A stretch of 64,000 nucleotides of DNA from Bacillus tuaregi (GCF_900104575.1 NZ_LT629731.1:3581557-3645556), one strand, 5' to 3'. Shown: positions 28,708-37,186, counted from the stretch's first letter. Made by a program: numbers and translations. The notes: a model not told the origin generated them from the sequence alone.

Positions 28708-29979
28708 CTAAATAAACAACAAGACTATCTGTGGAAGAAAGGTTACAAGCAATAGAATGATGATCATAGAAGCGATATATGGGAGAACGGCCCTTGATAA
28801 GGGTCCCATTGATACACCCGATATACTAGACCCTACAAACAGGTTAACTCCTACAGGAGGAGTAAAATATCCGACTGCCAGGTTAATGATCATCAAAACA
28901 CCAAAATGAACAGGATCGTAGCCAACTTGTACAACGATTGGCAATAGAATAGGTGTTAAAATAATTATAGCTGCAAGAGGGTCCATAAACATTCCTACCA
29001 CTAATAACAATGCCATAATGAGCAAAATAATAACGGTTGGGTTACTCGAGATACCAATTAACCAACTAGCAATTTTATTAGGAATCTGTTCAATGGTTAA
29101 CAGCCTTCCGAATGCATTTGCCGTACCAACAATTATCAAAACAGTAGACGTTGTAAGTGCTGATTCATACATCACTTTAGGTAATTCTCTTAACGGCAGC
29201 TCACGGTAGATAACGACCGCGACAAAGAGTCCGTAGACAACAGCAACGACAGCTGCTTCTGTTGGTGTGAAGAAACCGCCGTAGATTCCACCTAAAATAA
29301 TAATGGGAATTAATAAGGCCCATTTCGCATCCCAAATCGATTTACCGATATTTTTGAATGACGTTTTTTCCTCTAGTCCTTTGTAACCCATCTTCTTCGA
29401 AAAGTACCAAGCCCATACCATCATCCCAAGTCCAACCAAAATACCCGGAATAATCCCAGAAATAAACAAGTCTCCTACTGAAACACTTGCCGTTATCCCG
29501 AACATAACCATTGGAATACTTGGTGGAATAATAATACCAATCGAACCTGCAGCTGCTACAGTCGCTGTTGCAAACCGTCTGTCATAGCCCTGCTGAACCA
29601 TAGCAGGAATCATCACGCCTCCAATGGCCGCGACCGTTGCAGGACCGGAACCGGAAATCGCGGCAAAGAACATACAAGTAATAATGGTGGCAATGGCAAA
29701 TCCCCCTGTTTTGTTACCTACCAATGCACCCGCAACCCCAAATAATCTTTGCGAAATACCACCTTTTCCCATAATTTCCCCTGCAAGTATGAAAAAGGGA
29801 ACGGCCATTAACGGAAATGAATCCGCAGATGTTACTAATTCTTTAGCTAAAAACTCTAGCGGCAGACTGCCAGAATAGATAATGGTAATTAGCGTAGCTA
29901 AACCTAAGGCAATACCAATTGGCACGCTTATAAGTAAAAGAATGGCAAAGCTGCCAAACAAGACGGCAGTTGCAGTCAT
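28708..29979 (-). CDS. dctM: TRAP transporter large permease (DctM/SiaM type)
   Basis: 423 residues, about 12 membrane segments. Typical family stretches are FFILAGEIMGKGGISQRL, GSGPATVAAIGG, IIPPSIPMVMFG and GYFTPPVGVNLFVG. It is the ion-coupled translocating subunit of a tripartite ATP-independent periplasmic-type transporter, working with the small permease and the lipoprotein encoded upstream. AGGGGG lies before the ATG; 17 bp separate it from dctQ. Confidence 0.93.
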   Translation of the reverse strand: MTATAVLFGSFAILLLISVPIGIALGLATLITIIYSGSLPLEFLAKELVTSADSFPLMAVPFFILAGEIMGKGGISQRLFGVAGALVGNKTGGFAIATIITCMFFAAISGSGPATVAAIGGVMIPAMVQQGYDRRFATATVAAAGSIGIIIPPSIPMVMFGITASVSVGDLFISGIIPGILVGLGMMVWAWYFSKKMGYKGLEEKTSFKNIGKSIWDAKWALLIPIIILGGIYGGFFTPTEAAVVAVVYGLFVAVVIYRELPLRELPKVMYESALTTSTVLIIVGTANAFGRLLTIEQIPNKIASWLIGISSNPTVIILLIMALLLVVGMFMDPLAAIIILTPILLPIVVQVGYDPVHFGVLMIINLAVGYFTPPVGVNLFVGSSISGVSMGPLSRAVLPYIASMIIILLLVTFLPQIVLLFI

Positions 29980-29996
29980 ATCCGTAACCCCCTAAC

Positions 29997-30497
29997 CTAA
30001 TTTAAAATATTATTTTCTTTACCTTTATTGAATAAAGACTTGATTAAATCAATTTGGTTTTGGATCAAACGTATCAGGGTCAATCCCATTCCAATTGGAG
30101 TCGCCATATAAACAAGCCCCATTGGAATTTGATTTGCAGGTGACTTTTGTCCAAATTGAAGTAATTGATTGGCCACCTCATAGCCATATAAAATAACAAA
30201 GATTGCAAATAACATAAAAAAAAGATTGGAGATAATGGTTAATGAAATTTGCCCTTTATCCTTTAGTAAAAATAAGAGTGCATCTATCTTCACATGTTTT
30301 TGCTGTTTGACTCCAAAGCTGATTCCAATGTAAATCAACCAAATAAAACAATAGCGTGCCAATTCCTCTGACCATGAGAGGGATCCGCCAAATTGCCTCA
30401 TCACCACTTGTAAAAAGATAACAGCTACCATGATGATGGAGAAAAACACTAGTATGACTTTTTCGATATTCTCATCGAGCCAACGAATAGCCTTCAT
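29997..30497 (-). CDS. dctQ: TRAP transporter small permease (DctQ type)
   Basis: 166 residues, four membrane helices, with the conserved SWSEELARYCFIWLIYIGISFGVKQ segment of the DctQ family. It forms a complex with DctM and receives substrate from DctP. GAGGGG precedes the ATG. Confidence 0.92.
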   Translation of the reverse strand: MKAIRWLDENIEKVILVFFSIIMVAVIFLQVVMRQFGGSLSWSEELARYCFIWLIYIGISFGVKQQKHVKIDALLFLLKDKGQISLTIISNLFFMLFAIFVILYGYEVANQLLQFGQKSPANQIPMGLVYMATPIGMGLTLIRLIQNQIDLIKSLFNKGKENNILN

Positions 30498-30550
30498 CTT
30501 TACCCCTCATTTCTAAAATAAGTTGTGAAATCGTCATTTAGTAAGCTATG

Positions 30551-30590
30551 AAAAAAAGACCTTGAGGAATGATCCTCTCCTCAAAGTCTT
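30551..30590 (-). terminator. Intra-operon terminator between dctP and dctQ
   Basis: 13-bp stem AAGACTTTGAGGA / TCCTCAAGGTCTT followed by a T-run, in the 112-bp gap between dctP and dctQ. A partial terminator here would make the binding lipoprotein more abundant than the permease. Confidence 0.8.
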
Positions 30591-30609
30591 CCATTGCTTT
30601 TATAAAAAT

Positions 30610-31641
30610 TTATTTGACAGCTTGAATTCTTTCAACAAAATCTCCATACTTTTCAGCGTGCTTTTCATAGACCGGTTGAACGGCCTTACGGAATGACTCC
30701 ATATCAATGTCCTTCTCAGGAATAATTTCTACTCCCTTTTCAACTAAGTTCTTTTTGTAGTCCTCCATTAAATCTTGATTAATTTGACGTTCCTTCTCTG
30801 CATACTCTTTTCCAAGATCAACCATTACTTTTTGAATGTCCTCAGGTAATGAAGCAAAAAGCTCCTGATTCATTACTAAAGTCGCAGAAGCATAATAAAG
30901 TCCTACTTCAGAGAAATACTTAGATTGCTCGTATACATTTGTTGTATAGTAAACACCTGTTGAGAAATCTGATCCATCTATTACTCCCTGTTGCAATCCG
31001 CCATACACCTCAGGGAAAGCCATAGGTGTTGCATTCGTTCCCATTTCACTATACGTATCAATTAAAAGTTCACTTTCCATAACACGCATTTTTAACCCTT
31101 TTAAATCTGAAACAGCTTTGATAGGCTTCTTACTATTGGCTAAATGGCGCTGACCATTTTCCCAGAATGCCAACCCTTTTAAATTGGATTCAGACATTTT
31201 ATCTAGTAACTCTTGTCCTACTTCACCATCTAACGTTTTGTAAGCATGGTCCAAATCTCTAAATAAAAATGGGAATTCAATAACTGCGACTTCTGGTACA
31301 AAGCCTGTCACAACACTTGTTGTGATCAAACTCATATCTAACGTCCCCAGTTGGACGCCCTCTAGCAGCTCACGTTCACCGCCTAAAGCTCCATTACCGA
31401 AAATCTCGAATTTTACCTTTCCATCTGTCGCTTCTTCGACTGCCTTTGCATATTCTGCAAATCCAATTGCATAGGCTTGTCCATCTGGAGAAATATGCCC
31501 TACTTTAATCTTAATAACGTCTCCATCCTTACCGCCGTTAGCTTTATCGGTTGCAGTTTCCTTTGCTCCACCGCCGCAAGCCGACAGCACCAATAAACTG
31601 ATAACTGTTGCAATCATTAAAAATAACTTCATGCTCTTCAA
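30610..31641 (-). CDS. dctP: TRAP transporter substrate-binding lipoprotein (DctP family)
   Basis: 343 residues. Signal peptide with lipobox LSAC (Cys about residue 22) indicates a lipid-anchored extracytoplasmic protein. The DctP fold is seen in GHISPDGQAYAIGFAEYAKAVEE, the conserved arginine region LKGLKMRVMES and GVIDGSDFSTGVYY. Arg in LKMRVM is the usual carboxylate ligand, so the substrate is probably a C4-dicarboxylate or another organic acid. Start is the TTG at 31641, 9 nt after AAGGGG; an ATG nine bases later is further from the ribosome site. Confidence 0.92.
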   Translation of the reverse strand: MKSMKLFLMIATVISLLVLSACGGGAKETATDKANGGKDGDVIKIKVGHISPDGQAYAIGFAEYAKAVEEATDGKVKFEIFGNGALGGERELLEGVQLGTLDMSLITTSVVTGFVPEVAVIEFPFLFRDLDHAYKTLDGEVGQELLDKMSESNLKGLAFWENGQRHLANSKKPIKAVSDLKGLKMRVMESELLIDTYSEMGTNATPMAFPEVYGGLQQGVIDGSDFSTGVYYTTNVYEQSKYFSEVGLYYASATLVMNQELFASLPEDIQKVMVDLGKEYAEKERQINQDLMEDYKKNLVEKGVEIIPEKDIDMESFRKAVQPVYEKHAEKYGDFVERIQAVK

Positions 31642-31845
31642 GATAGATTACCCCTTTTTAATATAATCTTATTATCTGTTACTTTAACGCTTAAAAGCAT
31701 ATAAGTAATAAAGTTATAGATTATTATAAGATAAAACTAGTTAAATTGCATTAATATTTTGTTATTTCTATAAAACTTTTTCACTTTTACCAAATCCGTA
31801 AACTTACAAAAGGCCTAGTTAAGGACTACGTTTTATTTATAGGAT

Positions 31846-31871
31846 AAAAAAAGCCGAGAAGTTCTCTCGGC
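31846..31871 (-). terminator. Terminator at left edge of the accessory island
   Basis: Stem GCCGAGA / TCTCGGC with a T7 run on the minus strand. It lies just after a fragment encoding HVEAVTKLLLK-stop and could be the original yfjO terminator displaced by the island. Confidence 0.8.
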
Positions 31872-31899
31872 GTGTTTCGAAATATCAATTAATCCTTGA

Positions 31900-32035
31900 C
31901 TATTTTAAAAGTAATTTCGTGACCGCTTCAACATGGGGCGAGTTGATGGAATTGATGTTATTTGTTATTGCCCGTTCTCGAAAACATATCCACTGCGTTT
32001 TTGGCACTATCGGTAGGCGGGAACATATCGACTCT
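31900..32035 (-). pseudogene. Remnant resembling the 3' end of an RlmCD/YfjO-type gene
   Basis: On the minus strand the frames encode RVDMFPPTDSAKNAVDMFSRTG and, after a frame change, HVEAVTKLLLK-stop. RlmCD proteins end VDMFP-x-T-x-HVE-x-V (intact yfjO here ends [21 protein letters not shown]). The match covers only the last ~20 codons and is disrupted by extra sequence. Likely the target gene's displaced 3' end after insertion; the short length keeps this tentative. Confidence 0.45.
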
Positions 32036-32059
32036 TAACTATCACACCATTAAATACAT

Positions 32060-32809
32060 TTAGTTAATAATTTCGCCTTTATTTTTAGCTGATTTTTCAC
32101 GCCATTCTCGCCGCTCAGTAGTTGTCAGTTTCGTCCACTCTTTTTCTTCACCAATAATTCTTAAAGGTTCTTTCGATCGATAAGAACGTGTTAAGTTACC
32201 AGGGAATTTTTTGTCAGTAACATTTGGGTCGTTTTCAAATTCACCTGTTGGTTCTATTATATAAATGCGTTCCCTTCCTTCTCCTTTTGCTAATGTTGCT
32301 GCAAGTCCTGCACCATTGACATTAGCAGTGAAATAAATGTGGTTCATTTTAAGTTCGGGTTTGTAATTTGAAATTCCACCCGCTGTCAGTAAATCACCAA
32401 CTTTCAAATCTGCCTTTGTCCCATGGTAAAATGGACCTACATCAGTAGGTGCACCCTTAGCTGAATTTGACAATTCATAATTTCTTTTTGCATTCGCAGA
32501 ATCACCCAACTCCTCATAACATTTGGCAATGTTTAAATATAACGTTGAGTATGCACTTTTAACATTATCATCATTTATCTTTAGGGCACACTGTAGAGAT
32601 GTCTCCATCCATTTTAATTTGTCTGTAATACTCTTTTGTATACGAGCTAAATGATAAGATGCGATAAATCTTTCATAGTCATCTGTTGCTTCGTGCCATG
32701 CTTTATGAAACATCGTGATTGCATCCTCACTGTTTCCACTGTCCTCCAATCCCATCCCACTCATGCAGAGCTTAATAATAGCGTTATTTGGATCAAATTT
32801 TATATTCAT
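32060..32809 (-). CDS. arr: TPR-Arr fusion: rifampin ADP-ribosyltransferase with N-terminal TPR domain
   Basis: 249 residues. The C-terminal ~125 residues are Arr, which inactivates rifamycins by ADP-ribosylation with NAD+: FYHGTKADLKVGDLLTAGG, MNHIYFTANVNGAGLA, GEGRERIYIIEPTG, NVTDKKFPGNLTRSYRS. The N-terminal ~120 residues are helical repeats of TPR type (DYERFIASYHLARIQK, AYSTLYLNIAKCYEELGDSANA), absent from the ~140-residue standard Arr. Last gene of the resistance operon, 38 bp after the Imm-5-like gene; GGAGGTAAG ribosome site. Rifampin resistance is a family-based prediction. Confidence 0.88.
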   Translation of the reverse strand: MNIKFDPNNAIIKLCMSGMGLEDSGNSEDAITMFHKAWHEATDDYERFIASYHLARIQKSITDKLKWMETSLQCALKINDDNVKSAYSTLYLNIAKCYEELGDSANAKRNYELSNSAKGAPTDVGPFYHGTKADLKVGDLLTAGGISNYKPELKMNHIYFTANVNGAGLAATLAKGEGRERIYIIEPTGEFENDPNVTDKKFPGNLTRSYRSKEPLRIIGEEKEWTKLTTTERREWREKSAKNKGEIIN

Positions 32810-32847
32810 TTAATCTTACCTCCAAAATTAATTAATTGTTATATACC

Positions 32848-33402
32848 TCAGGCACGCAAAGCATCATCAAGTTTCTTAAACAATATATCTAGTCGTGTTT
32901 TCTTGATGGGCTGCGGTGAGAAATTCCGAATAACTGTATGAACTTCAGTTGGCGCCTCTTTAATTGCACGATCAATCATGTCGTCGCTTGCAACCTTTGA
33001 AGTCTTTGATAACTCAAGTGCATAAGCTGCGTAAACAATTGGTCCTAGTACATGACGTGCTTGTCTCCATCCCTGGTCGCCGTTTTGTAAATCCGTATGG
33101 GTATATGGAACAGCAGAAATTGCAGATGCTGCTTTTGTAACATATTTTGCAGGTTCATCTACTTCTTTACCAATTTTAAAAACTGCCATTGACACTCTCC
33201 GAAGCTCTTGTCCTCGCTTTTCGCCTTGGACGTATTTTGTTGCTACTTCTAAAGATTGCCGAGGTCTTAAATCATCCGGGTAATTCTCTTCAAAAATAGG
33301 TAATACTTCCGCCACAAAAGGAATACTCCAAAGTGTAGCCGGTCTTAATAGATACTGATCATCTGTCGAATTCGTAAGTTTATTGCCATTAGATTTAGAC
33401 AT
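32848..33402 (-). CDS. Imm-5-like putative immunity protein
   Basis: 184 residues from ATG 33402 (AGGAG 8 nt upstream). Helical protein with FVAEVLPIFEENYPDDLRPRQSLEVATKYV, the signature of the Imm-5-like family often annotated putative immunity protein, and RHVLGPIVYAAYALEL. No toxin gene is nearby, so an immunity role is not supported by context; it sits inside an antibiotic-resistance operon between a Vat-type acetyltransferase and arr. Function unknown. Confidence 0.65.
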   Translation of the reverse strand: MSKSNGNKLTNSTDDQYLLRPATLWSIPFVAEVLPIFEENYPDDLRPRQSLEVATKYVQGEKRGQELRRVSMAVFKIGKEVDEPAKYVTKAASAISAVPYTHTDLQNGDQGWRQARHVLGPIVYAAYALELSKTSKVASDDMIDRAIKEAPTEVHTVIRNFSPQPIKKTRLDILFKKLDDALRA

Positions 33403-33456
33403 AAATTTTTCTCCTATCAAATTCCTATTTGTCTACATGCTTTATAAAAGAACGAT

Positions 33457-34089
33457 TTATTTCATTAATATCTCTAGCCCTTCCTCGGATGTTAACATCT
33501 CAAGATTGTTAAATATCTCCTCTTCGCTCCAATTCCACCATTGAAGCTTTAGCAAGAATTCAATCTTTTCGTCACTAAAGCGTTTTTTGATAAACTTAGC
33601 TGGATTCCCACCATATATTGTATATGGATCAACACTTTTCACTACTGTTGAATTAGCGGCAATAATCGCACCATCACCAATTTTAATACCCGGCATAATG
33701 GTAACATTTTGACCTATCCATACATCATTGCCAATCACTGTATCTCCCTTAAAAGGAAGTTGTTCAATTGTAGGAGTCACCTTTTCCCATCCTTGGCCAA
33801 AGATATTAAAGGGATAGGTTGTAGCTCCATCCATTCTATGATTTGCACCATTCATAATAAACTTAACACCCTCTGCAATTGCACAGAACTTGCCTATTAT
33901 CAGTTTATCCCCTAGAAATTCGTAGTGGTGCTCTATATTTTCGTAAAATTTCTCTGGAGACTTTTTATTATCGCTATAATAGGTATATTCACCAATCTCA
34001 ACATTTGGTCTTTTAGGTAGATTACTTATATAGCAAACCGTCTTTATATTTTCATTCGGATAAAGCTTTTTCTTATCTGGCCCCGTCAT
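33457..34089 (-). CDS. Vat-type xenobiotic acetyltransferase
   Basis: 210-residue left-handed beta-helix hexapeptide acetyltransferase. NGANHRMDGATTYPFNIFG carries the catalytic His, and KGDTVIGNDVWIGQNVTIMPG the hexapeptide coil; WWNWSEEEI follows in the C-terminal helix. The pattern is closest to Vat streptogramin A acetyltransferases, with CatB chloramphenicol acetyltransferases as the alternative. Uses acetyl-CoA. Start overlaps the upstream stop by 4 bp, so it is translationally coupled to the nucleotidyltransferase gene. Confidence 0.85.
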   Translation of the reverse strand: MTGPDKKKLYPNENIKTVCYISNLPKRPNVEIGEYTYYSDNKKSPEKFYENIEHHYEFLGDKLIIGKFCAIAEGVKFIMNGANHRMDGATTYPFNIFGQGWEKVTPTIEQLPFKGDTVIGNDVWIGQNVTIMPGIKIGDGAIIAANSTVVKSVDPYTIYGGNPAKFIKKRFSDEKIEFLLKLQWWNWSEEEIFNNLEMLTSEEGLEILMK

Positions 34090-34925
34090 TGAATATTGGC
34101 TCCTTTCAGGTATTCAACCTCATTTACTAGTCTTTGAAGAATCTCTATTCCTTTTTTTGTGCAATCTACATCAGTTGATATTAAGGAAATAACCTTATCG
34201 ACCCTTTCCTTGTAATCGCTTGGCTTAATCTTAAAATCTTCAATCATCTTAACAGCCTTTTTTTCATTTACACAGTATTCTTTATTTATTGCAAACAAGA
34301 CTTGATTAAGGGAAGATATGCTTCGAAAGCAATGTCCGCAAACATAAGATACATCGTATTTATCAATATTGTTCTCAGCAAACATTAAAGAGAAACCTGC
34401 CTCAAACATAAAAAATTCAGTTAATCCCTTCTGCAAAGCGTTTGGATAACATTCTGCTTGCTTTTTAAACTCATAAAATTTTTCATCATTAGCATATAGT
34501 ATCTTGCTGATTGCCAATTCTCCACGATACATAGCACTTATATATCCATGGGGATGCCCGGTCTGATAATTGGCAGTAACAATTCCTTGCTCCGTATCTT
34601 TGATTATTTGTTCCACCCGTTTTATATCACGTAAAATCAAGTCAACATGATACCCATTTATAACTAACCATCCGCCGCCATTAATCCAATCACCCCACGC
34701 TCCGGGAGGTACAACAAGGTTGTTTCTATTCTCATCATCCAGCTCTGTAGCAATTTGGTTAATCGCTGTCAGGTCAAATGATTCTGATTTGTAATAGATT
34801 CCGATATCTATATCAGAATCCTCTGTATGGGTACCTCTTGCTCGGGAACCCCCTAATACGATGCCTTTTATATAAGGCAAAGAGGATAATTTTTCTGTCA
34901 CTGATTGAATAATATTATCTATCAT
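34086..34925 (-). CDS. Nucleotidyltransferase (ANT-like, Pol beta superfamily)
   Basis: 279 residues from ATG 34925 (AAAGGAG upstream). The N-terminal motif GGSRARGTHTEDSDIDIG gives the GS-x10-DxD catalytic signature of nucleotidyltransferases; the third acid may be D in YHVDLILRD. The C-terminal half is helical. Length and context (resistance operon) suggest an aminoglycoside or lincosamide nucleotidylyltransferase, but the sequence is not one I can match to a named ANT/Lnu, so the substrate is open. Confidence 0.75.
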   Translation of the reverse strand: MIDNIIQSVTEKLSSLPYIKGIVLGGSRARGTHTEDSDIDIGIYYKSESFDLTAINQIATELDDENRNNLVVPPGAWGDWINGGGWLVINGYHVDLILRDIKRVEQIIKDTEQGIVTANYQTGHPHGYISAMYRGELAISKILYANDEKFYEFKKQAECYPNALQKGLTEFFMFEAGFSLMFAENNIDKYDVSYVCGHCFRSISSLNQVLFAINKEYCVNEKKAVKMIEDFKIKPSDYKERVDKVISLISTDVDCTKKGIEILQRLVNEVEYLKGANIQ

Positions 34926-34944
34926 ACGAACACACTCCTTTATT

Positions 34945-36162
34945 TTATTTTGCATCTAATTTTCTAATCTCAGTCATCATGGGGCAAGCTATGGCAATGC
35001 CAATAATTAAAATACCTGATAGTAAAAACCAATGATTTACACCGATCCTATCAGCAAAGAACCCAGAAAGAATTAACCCAATTGGCATAGCAAGAGACAT
35101 GATACTTCCGGTCAAAGAAAATACACGTCCTAAATATTCAGGCTTAATTTTCTCCTGAAAAAGAGCTGTTTGCACACCGCTATAAAATGGCACCGAAAGC
35201 CCCATTATTGCACAGCAGACTACAAATATGAAAAATCCACTTTGAGGAAGTAATCCTGAAATGGTTAAGCTTATCCCCATCATAAAAATTGATGCCGTTA
35301 TTAATAAGATTCGCTTTTGGTAATTCCCAAATAACCCTAATAATAGACCCCCTATCAACATACCAGAGGCATAAGCAATCTCCGTAATAGAAATATGCAT
35401 CGGTGTACCATTAAAATATTCCATAGTGATTAAAGGATATAATGCATTTATGGGCATATAAACAAACATATATAATGTTCCAACGAGTAATAAAGCAAAT
35501 AATCCTTTATTTTGCCGTAGTACAGCCATTCCTTCTTTCATTTCTCTTATGAAATTTGGTTTCAAACTTTGCACTTGATCACCCAGCTTAGGTATACGTA
35601 CAATTGCTACCGTAATAGATGCAATCACAGCACCCAATACATCGATGGCAATAATAGCATTTAGTTCCCAAACGGAGTATAAGAGTGCTGCAACTGCCGG
35701 ACTAACAATATAGCTTATAGACTGCAAAGACTGACTATAGCCTGCGCATTTCGTTAGGTGTTCTTCTGGTACTAAAAGTGGTGTAACCGCATTGAGTGCT
35801 GGGGTATGAAAAGCTGTTCCAATGCTACGGATAAACAATACTACCATAACCATCCAGATAGGTAACTCCATATAGAATGCAACAATAGCAAGCACTGCCC
35901 CAGCTGATGCGATAATTAAATCAGAACCAATCATTATCTTCTTCCTATCATGTCGATCCACTAGCACACCAATGGCAGGTCCAAAGATCGCATAGGGTAA
36001 AAAACCTACTAGTGAAGCCATAGACAAGACCATCGCAGATCCTGTTTTCTCTGTAAGGTAAAAAATGATCGCCATTTGCAGGATGGCACTAGTGATTAAT
36101 GATACTGCCTGCCCTGCCCATATTGTATAAAACTTAAGTTTCCAATTGTTGTATTTTCCCAT
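34945..36162 (-). CDS. mef: Mef-family macrolide efflux MFS transporter
   Basis: 405 residues, 12 membrane helices, same length as streptococcal Mef(A). The N-terminus KFYTIWAGQAVSLITSAILQ and much of the first half (FRSIGTAFHTPALNAVTPLL-like region, CAGYSQSLQSISYIVSPAVA) follow Mef closely; the second half diverges more. Mef pumps 14- and 15-membered macrolides. Downstream, instead of msr(D), lie other resistance genes. It is preceded by a leader peptide gene and two terminators of the mef attenuator type. GGAGAA precedes the ATG. Confidence 0.9.
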   Translation of the reverse strand: MGKYNNWKLKFYTIWAGQAVSLITSAILQMAIIFYLTEKTGSAMVLSMASLVGFLPYAIFGPAIGVLVDRHDRKKIMIGSDLIIASAGAVLAIVAFYMELPIWMVMVVLFIRSIGTAFHTPALNAVTPLLVPEEHLTKCAGYSQSLQSISYIVSPAVAALLYSVWELNAIIAIDVLGAVIASITVAIVRIPKLGDQVQSLKPNFIREMKEGMAVLRQNKGLFALLLVGTLYMFVYMPINALYPLITMEYFNGTPMHISITEIAYASGMLIGGLLLGLFGNYQKRILLITASIFMMGISLTISGLLPQSGFFIFVVCCAIMGLSVPFYSGVQTALFQEKIKPEYLGRVFSLTGSIMSLAMPIGLILSGFFADRIGVNHWFLLSGILIIGIAIACPMMTEIRKLDAK

Positions 36163-36223
36163 TTATTTTTCTCCTGCATATTATTTTGCTTGAATTTTTA
36201 TTTTGAATAGCATTCTAGGCAAT

Positions 36224-36267
36224 AAAAAATGCAGGCCTAAATCCACAATGTGGCTTTTGGTCTGCAT
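36224..36267 (-). terminator. Second leader terminator before mef
   Basis: Long stem based on ATGCAG-A-CC / GG-C-CTGCAT with inner CCACATTGTGG, followed by TTTTTTA, ending 60 bp before the mef start. It probably belongs to the leader attenuator region. Confidence 0.75.
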
Positions 36268-36381
36268 ACATACAATTTGGAAACATTCATATTAAAGACA
36301 TAGTTAAATAAAGGTATAGTTAAACAACCTATATCCTAACCGTAACTAATGAATGCTCAATATCGTATAAATAAGCACAAC

Positions 36382-36419
36382 AAAAAAGCCTATCATCGGG
36401 GATAGATTCTGCTTTTTTT
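36382..36419 (-). terminator. Attenuator hairpin directly after the mef leader peptide
   Basis: AAAAAAGC ... CTATC / GATAG ... GCTTTTTTG on the minus strand, beginning 10 bp after the leader stop. In mef elements, a ribosome stalled on the leader by macrolide prevents formation of such a hairpin. Confidence 0.75.
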
Positions 36420-36428
36420 ATTGCCAGC

Positions 36429-36455
36429 TTATCTTAAACGTATTGAGGCTGTCAT
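36429..36455 (-). CDS. Leader peptide MTASIRLR of the mef operon
   Basis: Eight codons with AGGAGG 10 nt upstream. The sequence differs at one residue from the leader MTASMRLR that I recall for streptococcal mef(A), and ends in RLR, a +X+ macrolide arrest motif. Drug-dependent ribosome stalling here would let transcription pass the hairpins downstream and switch on the resistance operon. Confidence 0.85.
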   Translation of the reverse strand: MTASIRLR

Positions 36456-36495
36456 AGTTTCGGTTCCTCCTAAATTCCTATTTGAATCAACGGAT

Positions 36496-36524
36496 ATTTT
36501 AACACAATAAGTCGCTTTTAGCAA
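36496..36524 (-). promoter_or_regulatory. Promoter of the resistance operon
   Basis: TTGCTA (36519-36524), 17 bp, TAAAAT with an upstream TG (extended -10). The start would be about 34 bp before the leader ATG. All five resistance genes follow on the same strand without another clear promoter. Confidence 0.75.
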
Positions 36525-36538
36525 CTTTTAAAAAAACC

Positions 36539-36870
36539 ATCCATTTTTAACAGGATAGTTGGGCACCTAACAATAATGAACTAACAATCAAGAAACTTTT
36601 TATACAGTTAGACATTTTAAACGCCTCGTCAATCCAAAAGCCTTACACAATTTTAGATATTTAATATAATCAAGATATTCGATGTATTTTATTACATCTG
36701 TCCTATCTCCTCAACCCTACAAAATCATCCATTCTATCTCCTCAAACTTCTGCCGATTTACTCGGTTGATATGTTTCCTCAATAAATAAAAATAAGGATT
36801 TTCAAGGTTAAAAGGTACTGCCAGAAATCAGGCAGGAAATCCTCCAACCTTAAAAATCCTTTATTTATCA
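36539..36870. repeat. Long direct repeat, copy 1
   Basis: About 330 bp, roughly 85% identical by eye to 39979-40301 in the same orientation. It contains the inverted repeat AAGGATTTTCAAGGTT / AACCTTAAAAATCCTT and the plus-strand string GTTGATATGTTTCCTCAA (36765-36782). It starts right behind the resistance promoter and overlaps the stop of the recombinase remnant. Confidence 0.85.
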
Positions 36871-36990
36871 AAGTAGCCTCGGTTATTCCAATGTACCCGT
36901 CGGTAAATATCGCCGCAATGACCGCAGTAAACAATACTCGATAAAGCATACTTATCCGATTGTTTTTCGGAATTTGAGTATGTAAAATAG
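36861..36990 (-). pseudogene. Large serine recombinase C-terminal fragment
   Basis: Minus-strand frame [21 protein letters not shown], then [13 protein letters not shown], stop at 36861. [12 protein letters not shown] followed by a basic stretch is the zinc beta-ribbon region of large serine recombinases. The catalytic N-terminal domain and the second half of the ribbon are missing. It is a relic of the integrase of a mobile element. Confidence 0.7.
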
Positions 36991-37186
36991 ATTTAAAAGT
37001 TGATTCAGTAATTTTCTACTTTAACAAACAGACTAGATTGATAAACAAGAAATGGTAACGTAAACAGTAATAGGCCTATAGAACTGGAGCTAATAGGAAA
37101 AGAGAAAAACAGTCATTTTGGTATCATATTTTATCTATGACCTGGATGAGTAAGGTTGGTAGAGCCTGAGGAGAATCAATTAAAAT

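Noticed and set aside
32651-32941. Plus-strand frame over the arr/Imm-5-like junction
   Set aside because: Antisense shadow of two recognisable genes, without start signals.
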